NCBI GenBank assembly: GCA_031266495.1
Contig: JAISAX010000637.1
Span: 1-12,395, forward strand
Reading direction: 5' to 3'
Source: Opitutaceae bacterium
GTDB lineage: Bacteria > Verrucomicrobiota > Verrucomicrobiae > Opitutales > Opitutaceae
DNA length: 12,395 bases
The notes under the pieces: model-generated
Databases searched by the model: none
Seen by the model: the letters and a program-made list of their open reading frames with translations, nothing else
What the model was told of the DNA's origin: nothing
Part shown: positions 6,523 through 12,395 of the stretch, piece after piece
Position numbering within the stretch: the stretch's first letter is position 1
How the letters are laid out: every line of letters starts with the position of its first letter
Position numbers and translations under genes: made by a program

Positions 6523-6660
6523 TCCCCAACGTCGGGCCTGACCCTGCCCCCCCGACGACCTCAGCGACGCCGGTTTCTCCGGAAACCCGATACGCCTGCG
6601 TGTATCCATTTTCCCACTCCGTCAGGCACGGATTCAGTTTCTGTCAGTACCCGATCATAA
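6394..6660 (+). CDS. Orphan reading frame started by repeat copy B (doubtful gene)
   Basis: An 88-aa frame. Residues 1-33 are the translated repeat (MITPRHAFAYRKHRTAVFPV and on) and match the N-terminus of the secreted protein at 1-807. After the repeat the frame turns into a Pro/Arg/Ser-rich stretch without a hydrophobic segment or recognisable domain, and stops 21 bp before the ATG of the PEP-CTERM gene at 6682. Small insertions or deletions relative to copy A put the two copies in different frames after the shared part. It may be a relic of a gene once fused to the cassette, a leader peptide, or not translated at all. Confidence 0.25.
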   Translation: MITPRHAFAYRKHRTAVFPVRTSREVLRAPNENAGHQPGSVACSPTSGLTLPPRRPQRRRFLRKPDTPACIHFPTPSGTDSVSVSTRS

Positions 6661-6681
6661 CCCGCAATCAAACCCGACATC

Positions 6682-7515
6682 ATGAAAACATCATCCATCA
6701 ACTACATGAAGGCATTCATTGGTTCACTGCTGCTCGCCTGGCTCCCGGGCTCTCTCGCCGCACAAACCGTCGTTTTTTCCGACGACTTCTCCCGCGCTGA
6801 CGGCGACGCGGGCAATGGCTGGACGATCACAAGATCCTCCGGGAACGGACAGTCGGGAGCCGGATTACCCACCGCGGCCACAAGCAACGGACAACTCGTG
6901 CTGAAACGTAACGGGTGGGGTGATAACGCCGGTGTGACTCTTCAACAGGATCTCGCCTCAAAAGCCACGGACCTTTCCGTCGATTTGCTGAATCCCGGTG
7001 TGACGGGTGGAACTGCCGGAGGATCAAATGCCGTGGCCGTCGAAATCTCGGATAGCACAACCGGAGCGCATCTCCGGGTCTCATTGCTCAACATGAACTC
7101 CGACGGGACGTTCCGGGTGCAAATTGAAACACTCTCGACCAGCGGATGGGGCGACTGGTCTTACTATTACACCTATCCATCAAGCGGCACCGCTGCGCAC
7201 CCGGGAGAAGTCACCGTCAAATTCAATCTCAAGGATGGAAAATACCAGATTCGTATTCTCGTCAAGGATACATCGGCCCTGCTTGCTTCCCATACAATCT
7301 CGCACACCGCGCTGGGCGGCGGCTTTGATCGCATCAGGATTCACGGAGACTGGACCGCGTGGACATCTCCTCCGGGCGGGGCACCACTTGCGATTGATAA
7401 TATTGTGGCCACTACGCCCTCAAGCATTCCCGAACCCGCGAACATCGCCCTGCTGCTTGCGGGTGCGCTCGCCGTGAGCGCGCTCGCGACCCGCCGCCGC
7501 GGCATTCGTGCCTGA
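6682..7515 (+). CDS. PEP-CTERM secreted beta-sandwich protein
   Basis: A 277-aa protein. Residues ~9-27 are a signal peptide (AFIGSLLLAWLPGSLAAQ), with likely cleavage after AAQ or just before it. The mature part begins VVFSDDFSRADGDAGNGWTI, typical of bacterial LamG/concanavalin-like proteins, and continues with beta-strand-like repeats to about residue 245. Residues 249-277 are a canonical PEP-CTERM tail: IPEPANI, hydrophobic ALLLAGALAVSALA, basic end TRRRGIRA. An exosortase would recognise the tail. It is the first gene of the second group and has only 24 bp to the next start. The ATG at 6682 is preceded by CGACATC, with no Shine-Dalgarno. A second in-frame ATG at residue 9 could also serve as start. 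A role in surface glycan binding or in holding enzymes near substrate is inference. Confidence 0.9.
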   Translation: MKTSSINYMKAFIGSLLLAWLPGSLAAQTVVFSDDFSRADGDAGNGWTITRSSGNGQSGAGLPTAATSNGQLVLKRNGWGDNAGVTLQQDLASKATDLSVDLLNPGVTGGTAGGSNAVAVEISDSTTGAHLRVSLLNMNSDGTFRVQIETLSTSGWGDWSYYYTYPSSGTAAHPGEVTVKFNLKDGKYQIRILVKDTSALLASHTISHTALGGGFDRIRIHGDWTAWTSPPGGAPLAIDNIVATTPSSIPEPANIALLLAGALAVSALATRRRGIRA

Positions 7516-7539
7516 ACATACCTTGCGGATCTCACCGGC

Positions 7540-8193
7540 ATGAACTCCATCCGCCCCGGATTCAAGGCGCCCGCCCGCCGCGCCGCCTTCACGCTCGTCG
7601 AACTTCTCGCCGTCATTGTCATCATCGGCATCCTCGCGGCTATCCTGATTCCGGTTGTCGGCAAGGCCCGGAAAACCGCCGCGCAAGCAAAATGCCTGGG
7701 CAATCTGCGCGGCTTCGGGACGGCCATCCTGCTGAACGCGCAGGAAAACAAAAACCGGATCATCGAGATTCCGGGCGTCACCAGCGCGATCGGCAGCTTT
7801 TATGACGATATTTACAAATTTGTCACCGTGCTCACCCCGTATCTCGGTTTTCCGGATACAGGATTCCGCTGGGGGCAACGCAATCCACACCCGATAGAGG
7901 CGTGGAAATGCCCGCGTGACGATCCATCGGACGCCACAGGCTTTGAAGCGGCGTATCATGGCAGCAGTTACGCCTTTTCGTTCCAGTATCGAGGCCAGCC
8001 AATCCGTGATCCGATGGAACCCATATCCTCGGGGTCACAATGGGAATACAAGCCGGTCCCGATTTCCCAGGCTCCGCTTTTGTGGGATCAGGCAACCGCC
8101 AACCATGATGGACGGAGAAATTACCTGTTTCTCGACTGTCATGTAAAACTCATGCCCGCTGACTACGTGCTACCCTTCCAAGGGACGAACTGA
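7540..8193 (+). CDS. Pseudopilin-like protein with prepilin leader and degenerate H-X9-DG motif
   Basis: A 217-aa protein. The leader is 16 residues, ending RRAA, followed by FTLVELLAVIVIIGILAAIL from residue 17, with Glu+5 of the mature form at residue 21. This is the prepilin cleavage/methylation domain of type IV pilins and type II secretion pseudopilins. The globular part contains WKCPRDD, frequent in this class. The C-terminal motif of H-X9-DG proteins is visible as His189, nine residues, Asp199, but the Gly is Cys200 (TGT instead of a glycine codon). The protein would be cleaved by a prepilin peptidase and stay membrane-anchored or join a pseudopilus. It sits between a PEP-CTERM gene (24 bp) and a glycoside hydrolase (26 bp), almost certainly in one transcript. 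It is clearly the counterpart of the gene at 4267, with a shorter, non-repetitive leader. Confidence 0.92.
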   Translation: MNSIRPGFKAPARRAAFTLVELLAVIVIIGILAAILIPVVGKARKTAAQAKCLGNLRGFGTAILLNAQENKNRIIEIPGVTSAIGSFYDDIYKFVTVLTPYLGFPDTGFRWGQRNPHPIEAWKCPRDDPSDATGFEAAYHGSSYAFSFQYRGQPIRDPMEPISSGSQWEYKPVPISQAPLLWDQATANHDGRRNYLFLDCHVKLMPADYVLPFQGTN

Positions 8194-8219
8194 ACCGTAA
8201 CCCCGAACCGCGAACCGGA

Positions 8220-9893
8220 ATGCAAAACCGCCACCAGACAACACTCGCCCGGAACCGGCTCCTCGTCCTTGCCGCTCCGGTTTTCCTTTTGACGGCCAGC
8301 CTCTCCATCGCGGCCTCCGCAGGCGCGAACGCGAACGCGGGTGCGAGCGCGGGTGCGGCCCCGGAAACCCGCGTGACAAAAGTCGCCCTGCTCCCGACAT
8401 CCCCCCCCCCCTCCCCCACCAATCCGCGCGCCAACGGCTACCAGATCGCCTATTTTGAACGCGGCTTTTCCGACGGCATGACGAACCCCGTGCGCCGCGC
8501 CGAATTCATCGCCTGCCTGCGCACACTCAACCCGTCCTCGCTTCGCTTCCCCGGCGGCACCTGGGCCTACTGGTACAGCGACGTTTCCCCAAAATCCGTA
8601 GCCGCGTTCGCCAGGCTCGACCAGGCGCCTTACTGGACAAAAAATTTCTCCGCGTATCGCTGGACCAATGACGACTATTTTTTCGGCATTTGCAAGGAAC
8701 TCGGCGTCACCGCCATTTACCAGTTGAACATCGGCGCATGGTATGACGCCGCGAGCGACCGCGCCGTCAAACTCGCCCCCTTCGACCGGCGGATGAAAGA
8801 CGGCCTCGACGCCGCGCGCATCGCGCAGTCCGGCAAAAGCGCCGGCACCATTGATGCCATCCCGGAGATGAAGGACGTGGAGGTCTCTTTCATGAAGGAT
8901 GCCACCGCACATGCCGCGCGCCTCGCCCGCAAGGTGAAGGCGCTCGGTGTGGATGTCATCTGGGAATTCGGCAACGAGGACTACACAAACTTCAAACCCG
9001 CCTCCTATGTGCGCCAGTGCCACGCCTTTTACGCGGCCATTCGCGCCGCCGTGCCCGAGGCCCGGTTCGCATTTTGCGCCGATGGCGATTCATGGAGCGA
9101 CCACGCCTGGGACACCGCCGTGTATGCGGAACTCGTCAAAAACGGCATGGCCGACATGGCCGAGGCCTCCGCGCACATGTATCTCACCGGGGGGGGGGGA
9201 GGGCCGCGTGACAACGGCGCGAATCTTTACAAAGCCACGCGCGCCGCATGGGGCCAGCTTCGCCACATGCACGACGGCTGGCGAAAGCGGCTTGCCGAGG
9301 CCGGACTCAAGCAAGCGAAAATCTCGCTCACCGAGTACAACGCCCTGCACGTTGTGAAAAACTGCACCGGCACCGCGCTCGAGCACTCGATGGGTCGCGC
9401 TCTCGGTGAGGCCAGCATCTGGCCCGATCTTGTAAAAAGATTTAACTACATCGTCCATCACGACTTCATCCGCAACGGCTACGGAAGCGGCACCTGGTTT
9501 GCCCGGATGTATTACATGGCCGACAATCCCGAAGGTTTTCGTTACGTGCTTCCGCTCGACGGCAAAGTCATGGCCGTCATGCATCGCCACGCTGCCAACC
9601 GGATTCTTTATAACGATAACTGCGTGGTTGTTTCTCAAGGTCAGGACGGGTTGCTGGTCAGTATTGGCAACGAACTGGCGACCGGAGTCCGCCACGAGAT
9701 CAGACTCGCGGGTGAACGCGCCGCCGGCATCGGCAACGGCGTGCGGCCGCTGAAAATGCAGACGTTGGCGACGCCCGATCTGGGCGCGTCCGAACATGTC
9801 GAATTTGAAACGGCCGCCGCTGTTGCGCAGGGTATCATTACCGTGCGCGCGCCGGCGTTTTCGTTCAGCTATGCCAGCATCCCGCTCCGCTGA
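8220..9893 (+). CDS. Secreted clan GH-A glycoside hydrolase, arabinofuranosidase-like
   Basis: A 557-aa protein. A signal peptide covers residues ~10-33, followed by a low-complexity Ala/Gly/Asn stretch (about 34-46). The catalytic (beta/alpha)8 barrel is marked by RFPGGT (109-114), WEFGNED with probable acid/base Glu253, and LTEYN with probable nucleophile Glu372. This order and spacing fit clan GH-A families such as GH51 (alpha-L-arabinofuranosidase) and GH79/GH39 relatives. The last ~90 residues form a beta-domain typical of these enzymes. Arabinose-containing glycans are the best substrate guess, but the family is not certain. Two homopolymer tracts interrupt the gene: C11 at 8401-8411 (codons 61-64, just after the signal region) and G11 at 9189-9199 (codons 324-327, between the two catalytic glutamates). 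Slippage at either would destroy the enzyme. It lies 26 bp after the pseudopilin and 15 bp before a related hydrolase. There is no Shine-Dalgarno. Confidence 0.88.
   Translation: MQNRHQTTLARNRLLVLAAPVFLLTASLSIAASAGANANAGASAGAAPETRVTKVALLPTSPPPSPTNPRANGYQIAYFERGFSDGMTNPVRRAEFIACLRTLNPSSLRFPGGTWAYWYSDVSPKSVAAFARLDQAPYWTKNFSAYRWTNDDYFFGICKELGVTAIYQLNIGAWYDAASDRAVKLAPFDRRMKDGLDAARIAQSGKSAGTIDAIPEMKDVEVSFMKDATAHAARLARKVKALGVDVIWEFGNEDYTNFKPASYVRQCHAFYAAIRAAVPEARFAFCADGDSWSDHAWDTAVYAELVKNGMADMAEASAHMYLTGGGGGPRDNGANLYKATRAAWGQLRHMHDGWRKRLAEAGLKQAKISLTEYNALHVVKNCTGTALEHSMGRALGEASIWPDLVKRFNYIVHHDFIRNGYGSGTWFARMYYMADNPEGFRYVLPLDGKVMAVMHRHAANRILYNDNCVVVSQGQDGLLVSIGNELATGVRHEIRLAGERAAGIGNGVRPLKMQTLATPDLGASEHVEFETAAAVAQGIITVRAPAFSFSYASIPLR
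8401..8411 (+). repeat. Poly-C tract (C11) inside glycoside hydrolase gene
   Basis: Eleven C, followed by T and five more C, encode SPPPSP (residues 61-66), just downstream of the export signal. A change by one base would shift the frame before the catalytic domain, so this is a candidate contingency tract. Confidence 0.85.
9189..9199 (+). repeat. Poly-G tract (G11) inside glycoside hydrolase gene
   Basis: Eleven G, then A and three more G, encode five glycines (residues 324-328) in the sequence HMYLTGGGGGP. It lies between the putative acid/base Glu253 and nucleophile Glu372. A one-base slip would remove the nucleophile. It is the only long G tract on this strand. Confidence 0.85.
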
Positions 9894-9908
9894 TTCTGCA
9901 AGACTTCC

Positions 9909-12095
9909 ATGCATCACGCTTCCTGTATTTCGTCCCGGCGCGCTTTGATTTTCGCGATGGCGCTCGCCACGTTCGCAGCGTCCGCCATCGTGCATGCAGC
10001 CGCATCCACAGATGATATTTTGCCCGGCAATCTTCTAAAAAATGGCGACTTTGAAAATATTACGGGAAGATTGCCCGCGCACTACGAGAGGCATTTGCAG
10101 GCAGGTGTTCAGGCACAGATCGTCACCGGCGGTTTTGAGTCCGATCACCTGCTCTCGATCACCGTGCCGACCGAGGCGGAGAGCTTGCGAACGAGCGAAA
10201 ATTTTTTGGCTCAGACAATTCGTGTCGATCCAACAAAACCCTGCCGCAGCTATCGGGTCACCTGGTGGCTGCGCTACAAAGTGCTCAGCGATGCGAAGGG
10301 CGGAGTCGGAGTGATGGTCAGTTTCTTCGACGGCAAGGGTGACATCATCGGACGCACCGGCAGCGACCATCTGCTTCGCCTCAAGGAAACCAAAAACCAG
10401 TGGCAGGCGATTGACCAGATCAAGGATGGTTTTTGGGACAACTACGAACTCGCCTTCACCCTTCCTCCCACCGCGACGGCGTTTCGTGTGGAATGCGGCT
10501 TGTTCAAGGCGGCGGGCAACGCGGACTTCGACCGCATCATCCTGAAGGCACGTCCGACGGTTCCCGAAATGCTGGCCGAGAAGAGTCCGGTTGCGGCGAC
10601 GATCACCACCAACGTCATCAAGCCGCGCCTCTCCGAACAATTGTTCAGTGTGAACGCCGAGTTCCGTTATCCCGGCATCTACAAGGGCACGCTCCCCGAA
10701 TCCGATCCCGCCAGCCGGAGGCGCGAATTTGCCGCGGCACTCCGGCAGGCCGGCGTGCGTGTGTTGCGTTTTCCCGGGGGCATGCCCACACACGAATATT
10801 TCACCGAAGGGCCGGAAGCGCAGGCCAAGCTGTTTCATGCGTTCCGATCAAAGTCAGGCTACTATCGCGATATGTGGTATCCGCTTTTTGATGACGTTCT
10901 CGATTTCTGTCGCGCGTATGGCTTCGAAATGAATTTCGAAATCAATACCCAGTTTTTTCAGGATACGGATGGAGCGATCTACCCGATCACTGACAACCGC
11001 AACAAACAGGAACGCCCCGACCTCTATGGGAAAAATCGCCTTCCTGCGGCAACGGCGGCATTTGAACGCTTCGTGTCCAGCCTGCCTCCGGCTGCGATTC
11101 GTTATTGGGAATTCGGCAATGAGGAATTTGCCCTGATGACGGTGAAAGATTACGCGGACATCGTTCGCGCGTTCACGCCCGTCATCAAACGTTACAATCC
11201 CGATGCGATCATTACCGTCACAGGTAATACCTGGCCCGTTCGCCTTTGTCGGGAACTTCATGCGGACGGCACGCTTGAGCACATCGATTATCTTTCGGCG
11301 CATTACCCTTGGGGTGATCACTGGCGACCGGGAAAAGGCGGCGAGAAGGATCTGGAACGGTTCGTTTGCGGCACGCTCAACTGGGCGATCAACACCAACG
11401 CCCACTTGAAGCAGCTTCGCGCGGCAGGCTTCGACAAAGTCAAAATGTCGGGCAATGAAACCAGTGTTTTCAAATTCCACACGTGGAATGCGCACCGCGT
11501 GATTTACACGCCAGCGCATGGCCTGCTCCTCGCCGCCAACTGGATGGAAGCGATGAAAATCCCGGATATGGATAACCTCACCTTCCACGATCTGGAGTCG
11601 CCGTTTTTCGGGATGATTTTTTTCGACCAGTTTTACAATTCGGAACGCGGGATTTTTCAGCTTTTGAAGAGGGACGAAATAGCGCGTCCCGAAGATGTGT
11701 CCGATGGGCAATTTTATCTGGATCGCTACCAGGTCCTGCCGTCTGGCCATGCAATGAAACAGTTGTCGCATCACGTGAATCTCAACGTTCTGGAGGTCGA
11801 TGTGAGTGTGCCAGTAGAATCGAAGCGTGCGTTGTTCGATTTATTGGCATCGTCAGATGGTGAACGTTTGTTGGTGACACTGGTCAATCGGGGCGCAGCA
11901 ACGCGGGAGATGACGCTCGATGTTTTGTCGTGGGGAAGGGAGGGACAGGTTCGCATCGGCGGCATCCGCTGGCCCGGACTCGACGAGTTGCCCCGCCCGC
12001 CAATCGAAATTAACGGTGACACAAATATCGAAAACGGCAGAGTGAAGCAAAGCCTTGAACCGTTTTCCATCACCCGGCTGGAAATCCGCCATTGA
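9909..12095 (+). CDS. Secreted clan GH-A glycoside hydrolase with N-terminal carbohydrate-binding module
   Basis: A 728-aa protein. The signal peptide is at residues ~10-32 (RRALIFAMALATFAASAIVHA). Residues ~38-215 resemble a CBM4/9-type galactose-binding-like module: it opens LLKNGDFE, typical of these modules, and continues with beta strands to FDRIILKA. The catalytic barrel spans ~225-620, with RFPGGMP (287-293) and YWEFGNEE (acid/base Glu405). A second glutamate, Glu517 in KMSGNETS, is in the right place for the nucleophile, although its context differs from the usual TEYN/DEWN. A C-terminal beta-sandwich (~625-728) ends the protein. It is a diverged relative of the preceding hydrolase (shared RFPGG and WEFGNE), but larger and with the extra binding module. 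Arabinofuranosidase-like activity on a hemicellulose or pectin side chain is inferred. It is the last gene of the group, 15 bp after its neighbour. Its base composition is less C-biased than the 829-4221 gene. Confidence 0.88.
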   Translation: MHHASCISSRRALIFAMALATFAASAIVHAAASTDDILPGNLLKNGDFENITGRLPAHYERHLQAGVQAQIVTGGFESDHLLSITVPTEAESLRTSENFLAQTIRVDPTKPCRSYRVTWWLRYKVLSDAKGGVGVMVSFFDGKGDIIGRTGSDHLLRLKETKNQWQAIDQIKDGFWDNYELAFTLPPTATAFRVECGLFKAAGNADFDRIILKARPTVPEMLAEKSPVAATITTNVIKPRLSEQLFSVNAEFRYPGIYKGTLPESDPASRRREFAAALRQAGVRVLRFPGGMPTHEYFTEGPEAQAKLFHAFRSKSGYYRDMWYPLFDDVLDFCRAYGFEMNFEINTQFFQDTDGAIYPITDNRNKQERPDLYGKNRLPAATAAFERFVSSLPPAAIRYWEFGNEEFALMTVKDYADIVRAFTPVIKRYNPDAIITVTGNTWPVRLCRELHADGTLEHIDYLSAHYPWGDHWRPGKGGEKDLERFVCGTLNWAINTNAHLKQLRAAGFDKVKMSGNETSVFKFHTWNAHRVIYTPAHGLLLAANWMEAMKIPDMDNLTFHDLESPFFGMIFFDQFYNSERGIFQLLKRDEIARPEDVSDGQFYLDRYQVLPSGHAMKQLSHHVNLNVLEVDVSVPVESKRALFDLLASSDGERLLVTLVNRGAATREMTLDVLSWGREGQVRIGGIRWPGLDELPRPPIEINGDTNIENGRVKQSLEPFSITRLEIRH

Positions 12096-12100
12096 CCCGT

Positions 12101-12119
12101 GCAGGGAAGCCAACCCTGC
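12101..12119 (+). terminator. Weak hairpin after the last glycoside hydrolase
   Basis: The stem is GCAGGG / CCCTGC with a 7-nt loop (AAGCCAA), placed 5 bp after the stop codon. There is no U-run after it, so termination is only suggested by position. Confidence 0.3.
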
Positions 12120-12172
12120 CCAGCCGCATCACAAACATGCTCCTCCATGGCAGCACATGCCGTCTTTATCAA

Positions 12173-12313
12173 CTGATGTTACGCAAAGCCGGAGCGGAGG
12201 CATTCCTGCCACTTCACCTCTCGAACCGGCGACGCTTCGCGTCGTCACGGCAGGCAGCGACGCCTGCCGCTACGTCGATCCGCGTAACTTCAGTTATTTA
12301 CTGATGTTACGCA
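12173..12313. repeat. 13-bp direct repeat, second copy within a hairpin
   Basis: CTGATGTTACGCA occurs at 12173-12185 and again at 12301-12313. The second copy is the right arm of an inverted repeat at 12282-12312 (13-bp arms, one mismatch, loop TATTT). The pair could mark the edges of a small inserted segment of about 128 bp. Confidence 0.6.
12230..12269. repeat. Two adjacent short hairpins
   Basis: CGACGC-TTC-GCGTCG (12230-12244) has a perfect 6-bp stem. It is followed by an 8-bp perfect stem, CGGCAGGC / GCCTGCCG (12248-12269), with loop AGCGAC. The first shares the TTC loop type with 6020-6038. Confidence 0.6.
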
Positions 12314-12331
12314 TGCAGTCGGTCCGGGGAG

Positions 12332-12373
12332 AGCACGCGTCTCGCGTGCTGGCTTGGGCGTCTCGCCCAAGCC
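12332..12373. repeat. Two back-to-back perfect hairpins with TCT loops
   Basis: AGCACGCG-TCT-CGCGTGCT (12332-12350) is followed without a gap by GGCTTGGGCG-TCT-CGCCCAAGCC (12351-12373). Both have loop TCT flanked by CG pairs, like the hairpin at 5975-5991. Arm sequences differ while the loop and closing bases are kept, which points to a conserved structural family rather than a copied sequence. Confidence 0.75.
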
Positions 12374-12395
12374 TTTGCTGCCGATCCGAACCGTG

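Larger units (their letters stand above)
5920..6681. other. Long intergenic region packed with inverted repeats
   Basis: These 762 bp separate the two gene groups. In order they hold: a hairpin with loop TCT (5975-5991), one with loop TTC (6020-6038), a pair of related inverted units at 6082-6127, a nested palindromic element at 6109-6290, an AT-richer stretch (about 6290-6365), and copy B of the dispersed repeat with its orphan reading frame (6369-6660). Short frames here look like by-products of the repeats. The promoter of the downstream group should lie here, but no convincing -35/-10 pair is visible. Confidence 0.7.
12096..12395. other. Gene-free 3' region rich in hairpins
   Basis: No credible gene is seen in the last 300 bp. 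The stretch contains a hairpin 5 bp after the stop (12101-12119), a 13-bp direct repeat, and at least five inverted repeats between 12230 and 12373. Several share the 3-nt-loop style seen at 5975-6038. A short frame at 12092-12304 crosses these hairpins and is not convincing. Confidence 0.65.

Noticed and set aside
5920..6681. CRISPR array or tRNA gene in the repeat-rich intergenic region.
   Set aside because: The repeats are inverted and of different kinds, without regular spacing or spacers, and no cloverleaf with an anticodon arm was found.
10854..11774. 306-aa minus-strand frame opposite the last glycoside hydrolase.
   Set aside because: Mirror of the coding strand, without recognisable motifs; the plus strand has catalytic motifs throughout this interval.
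12092..12304. 70-aa frame after the last gene.
   Set aside because: Overlaps the stop of the previous gene and runs through hairpins; no conserved feature.

Overview
The window looks like part of a polysaccharide-utilisation region from a GC-rich Gram-negative bacterium of the Verrucomicrobiota, most like the Opitutaceae. The basis is the combination of PEP-CTERM sorting tails, pseudopilin-like proteins with a prepilin leader and an H-X9-DG-type C-terminus, secreted glycoside hydrolases, and starts without Shine-Dalgarno sequences. This placement is inference; there is no rRNA or marker gene. All eight convincing genes are on the + strand.

Layout. Group A (about 1-5919) holds a secreted beta-sandwich (LamG/concanavalin-like) protein cut by the window edge (1-807), a 1130-aa secreted enzyme with a predicted alpha/alpha-toroid domain (829-4221), a pseudopilin-like protein (4267-4992) and a PEP-CTERM beta-sandwich protein (5074-5919). 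A 762-bp gene-free stretch (5920-6681) follows. It is crowded with inverted repeats and a copy of a dispersed repeat that also opens the window. Group B (6682-12095) is tightly spaced (15-26 bp gaps): a PEP-CTERM protein, a pseudopilin-like protein and two tandem clan GH-A (arabinofuranosidase-like) glycoside hydrolases. The last 300 bp hold no credible gene but several short hairpins.

How the genes may work together. Both groups carry the same three parts: a secreted beta-sandwich protein (PEP-CTERM in two of three cases), one pseudopilin-like protein, and large secreted carbohydrate-active enzymes. The simplest reading is that each group is a degradation module for a complex, perhaps arabinose-containing, glycan. 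The enzymes would act in the periplasm or outside, the PEP-CTERM proteins would be anchored by an exosortase system, and the pseudopilins would work with a type II secretion/type IV pilus-like machine. Neither exosortase, secretion ATPase, sugar transporter nor regulator lies in the window, so the collaboration is inferred from gene order.

The most unusual features are non-coding or half-coding. (1) A dispersed repeat, seen three times, supplies a poly-C tract, an ATG and an N-terminal peptide; two copies add a perfect 17-bp hairpin and a 20-22-bp palindrome that are translated in frame. (2) Five mononucleotide tracts of 10-14 C or G lie either just upstream of starts or inside a glycoside hydrolase gene, suggesting phase variation. 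(3) A nested palindromic element of about 180 bp lies between the groups. (4) Families of hairpins with 3-nt loops lie on both sides of group B.
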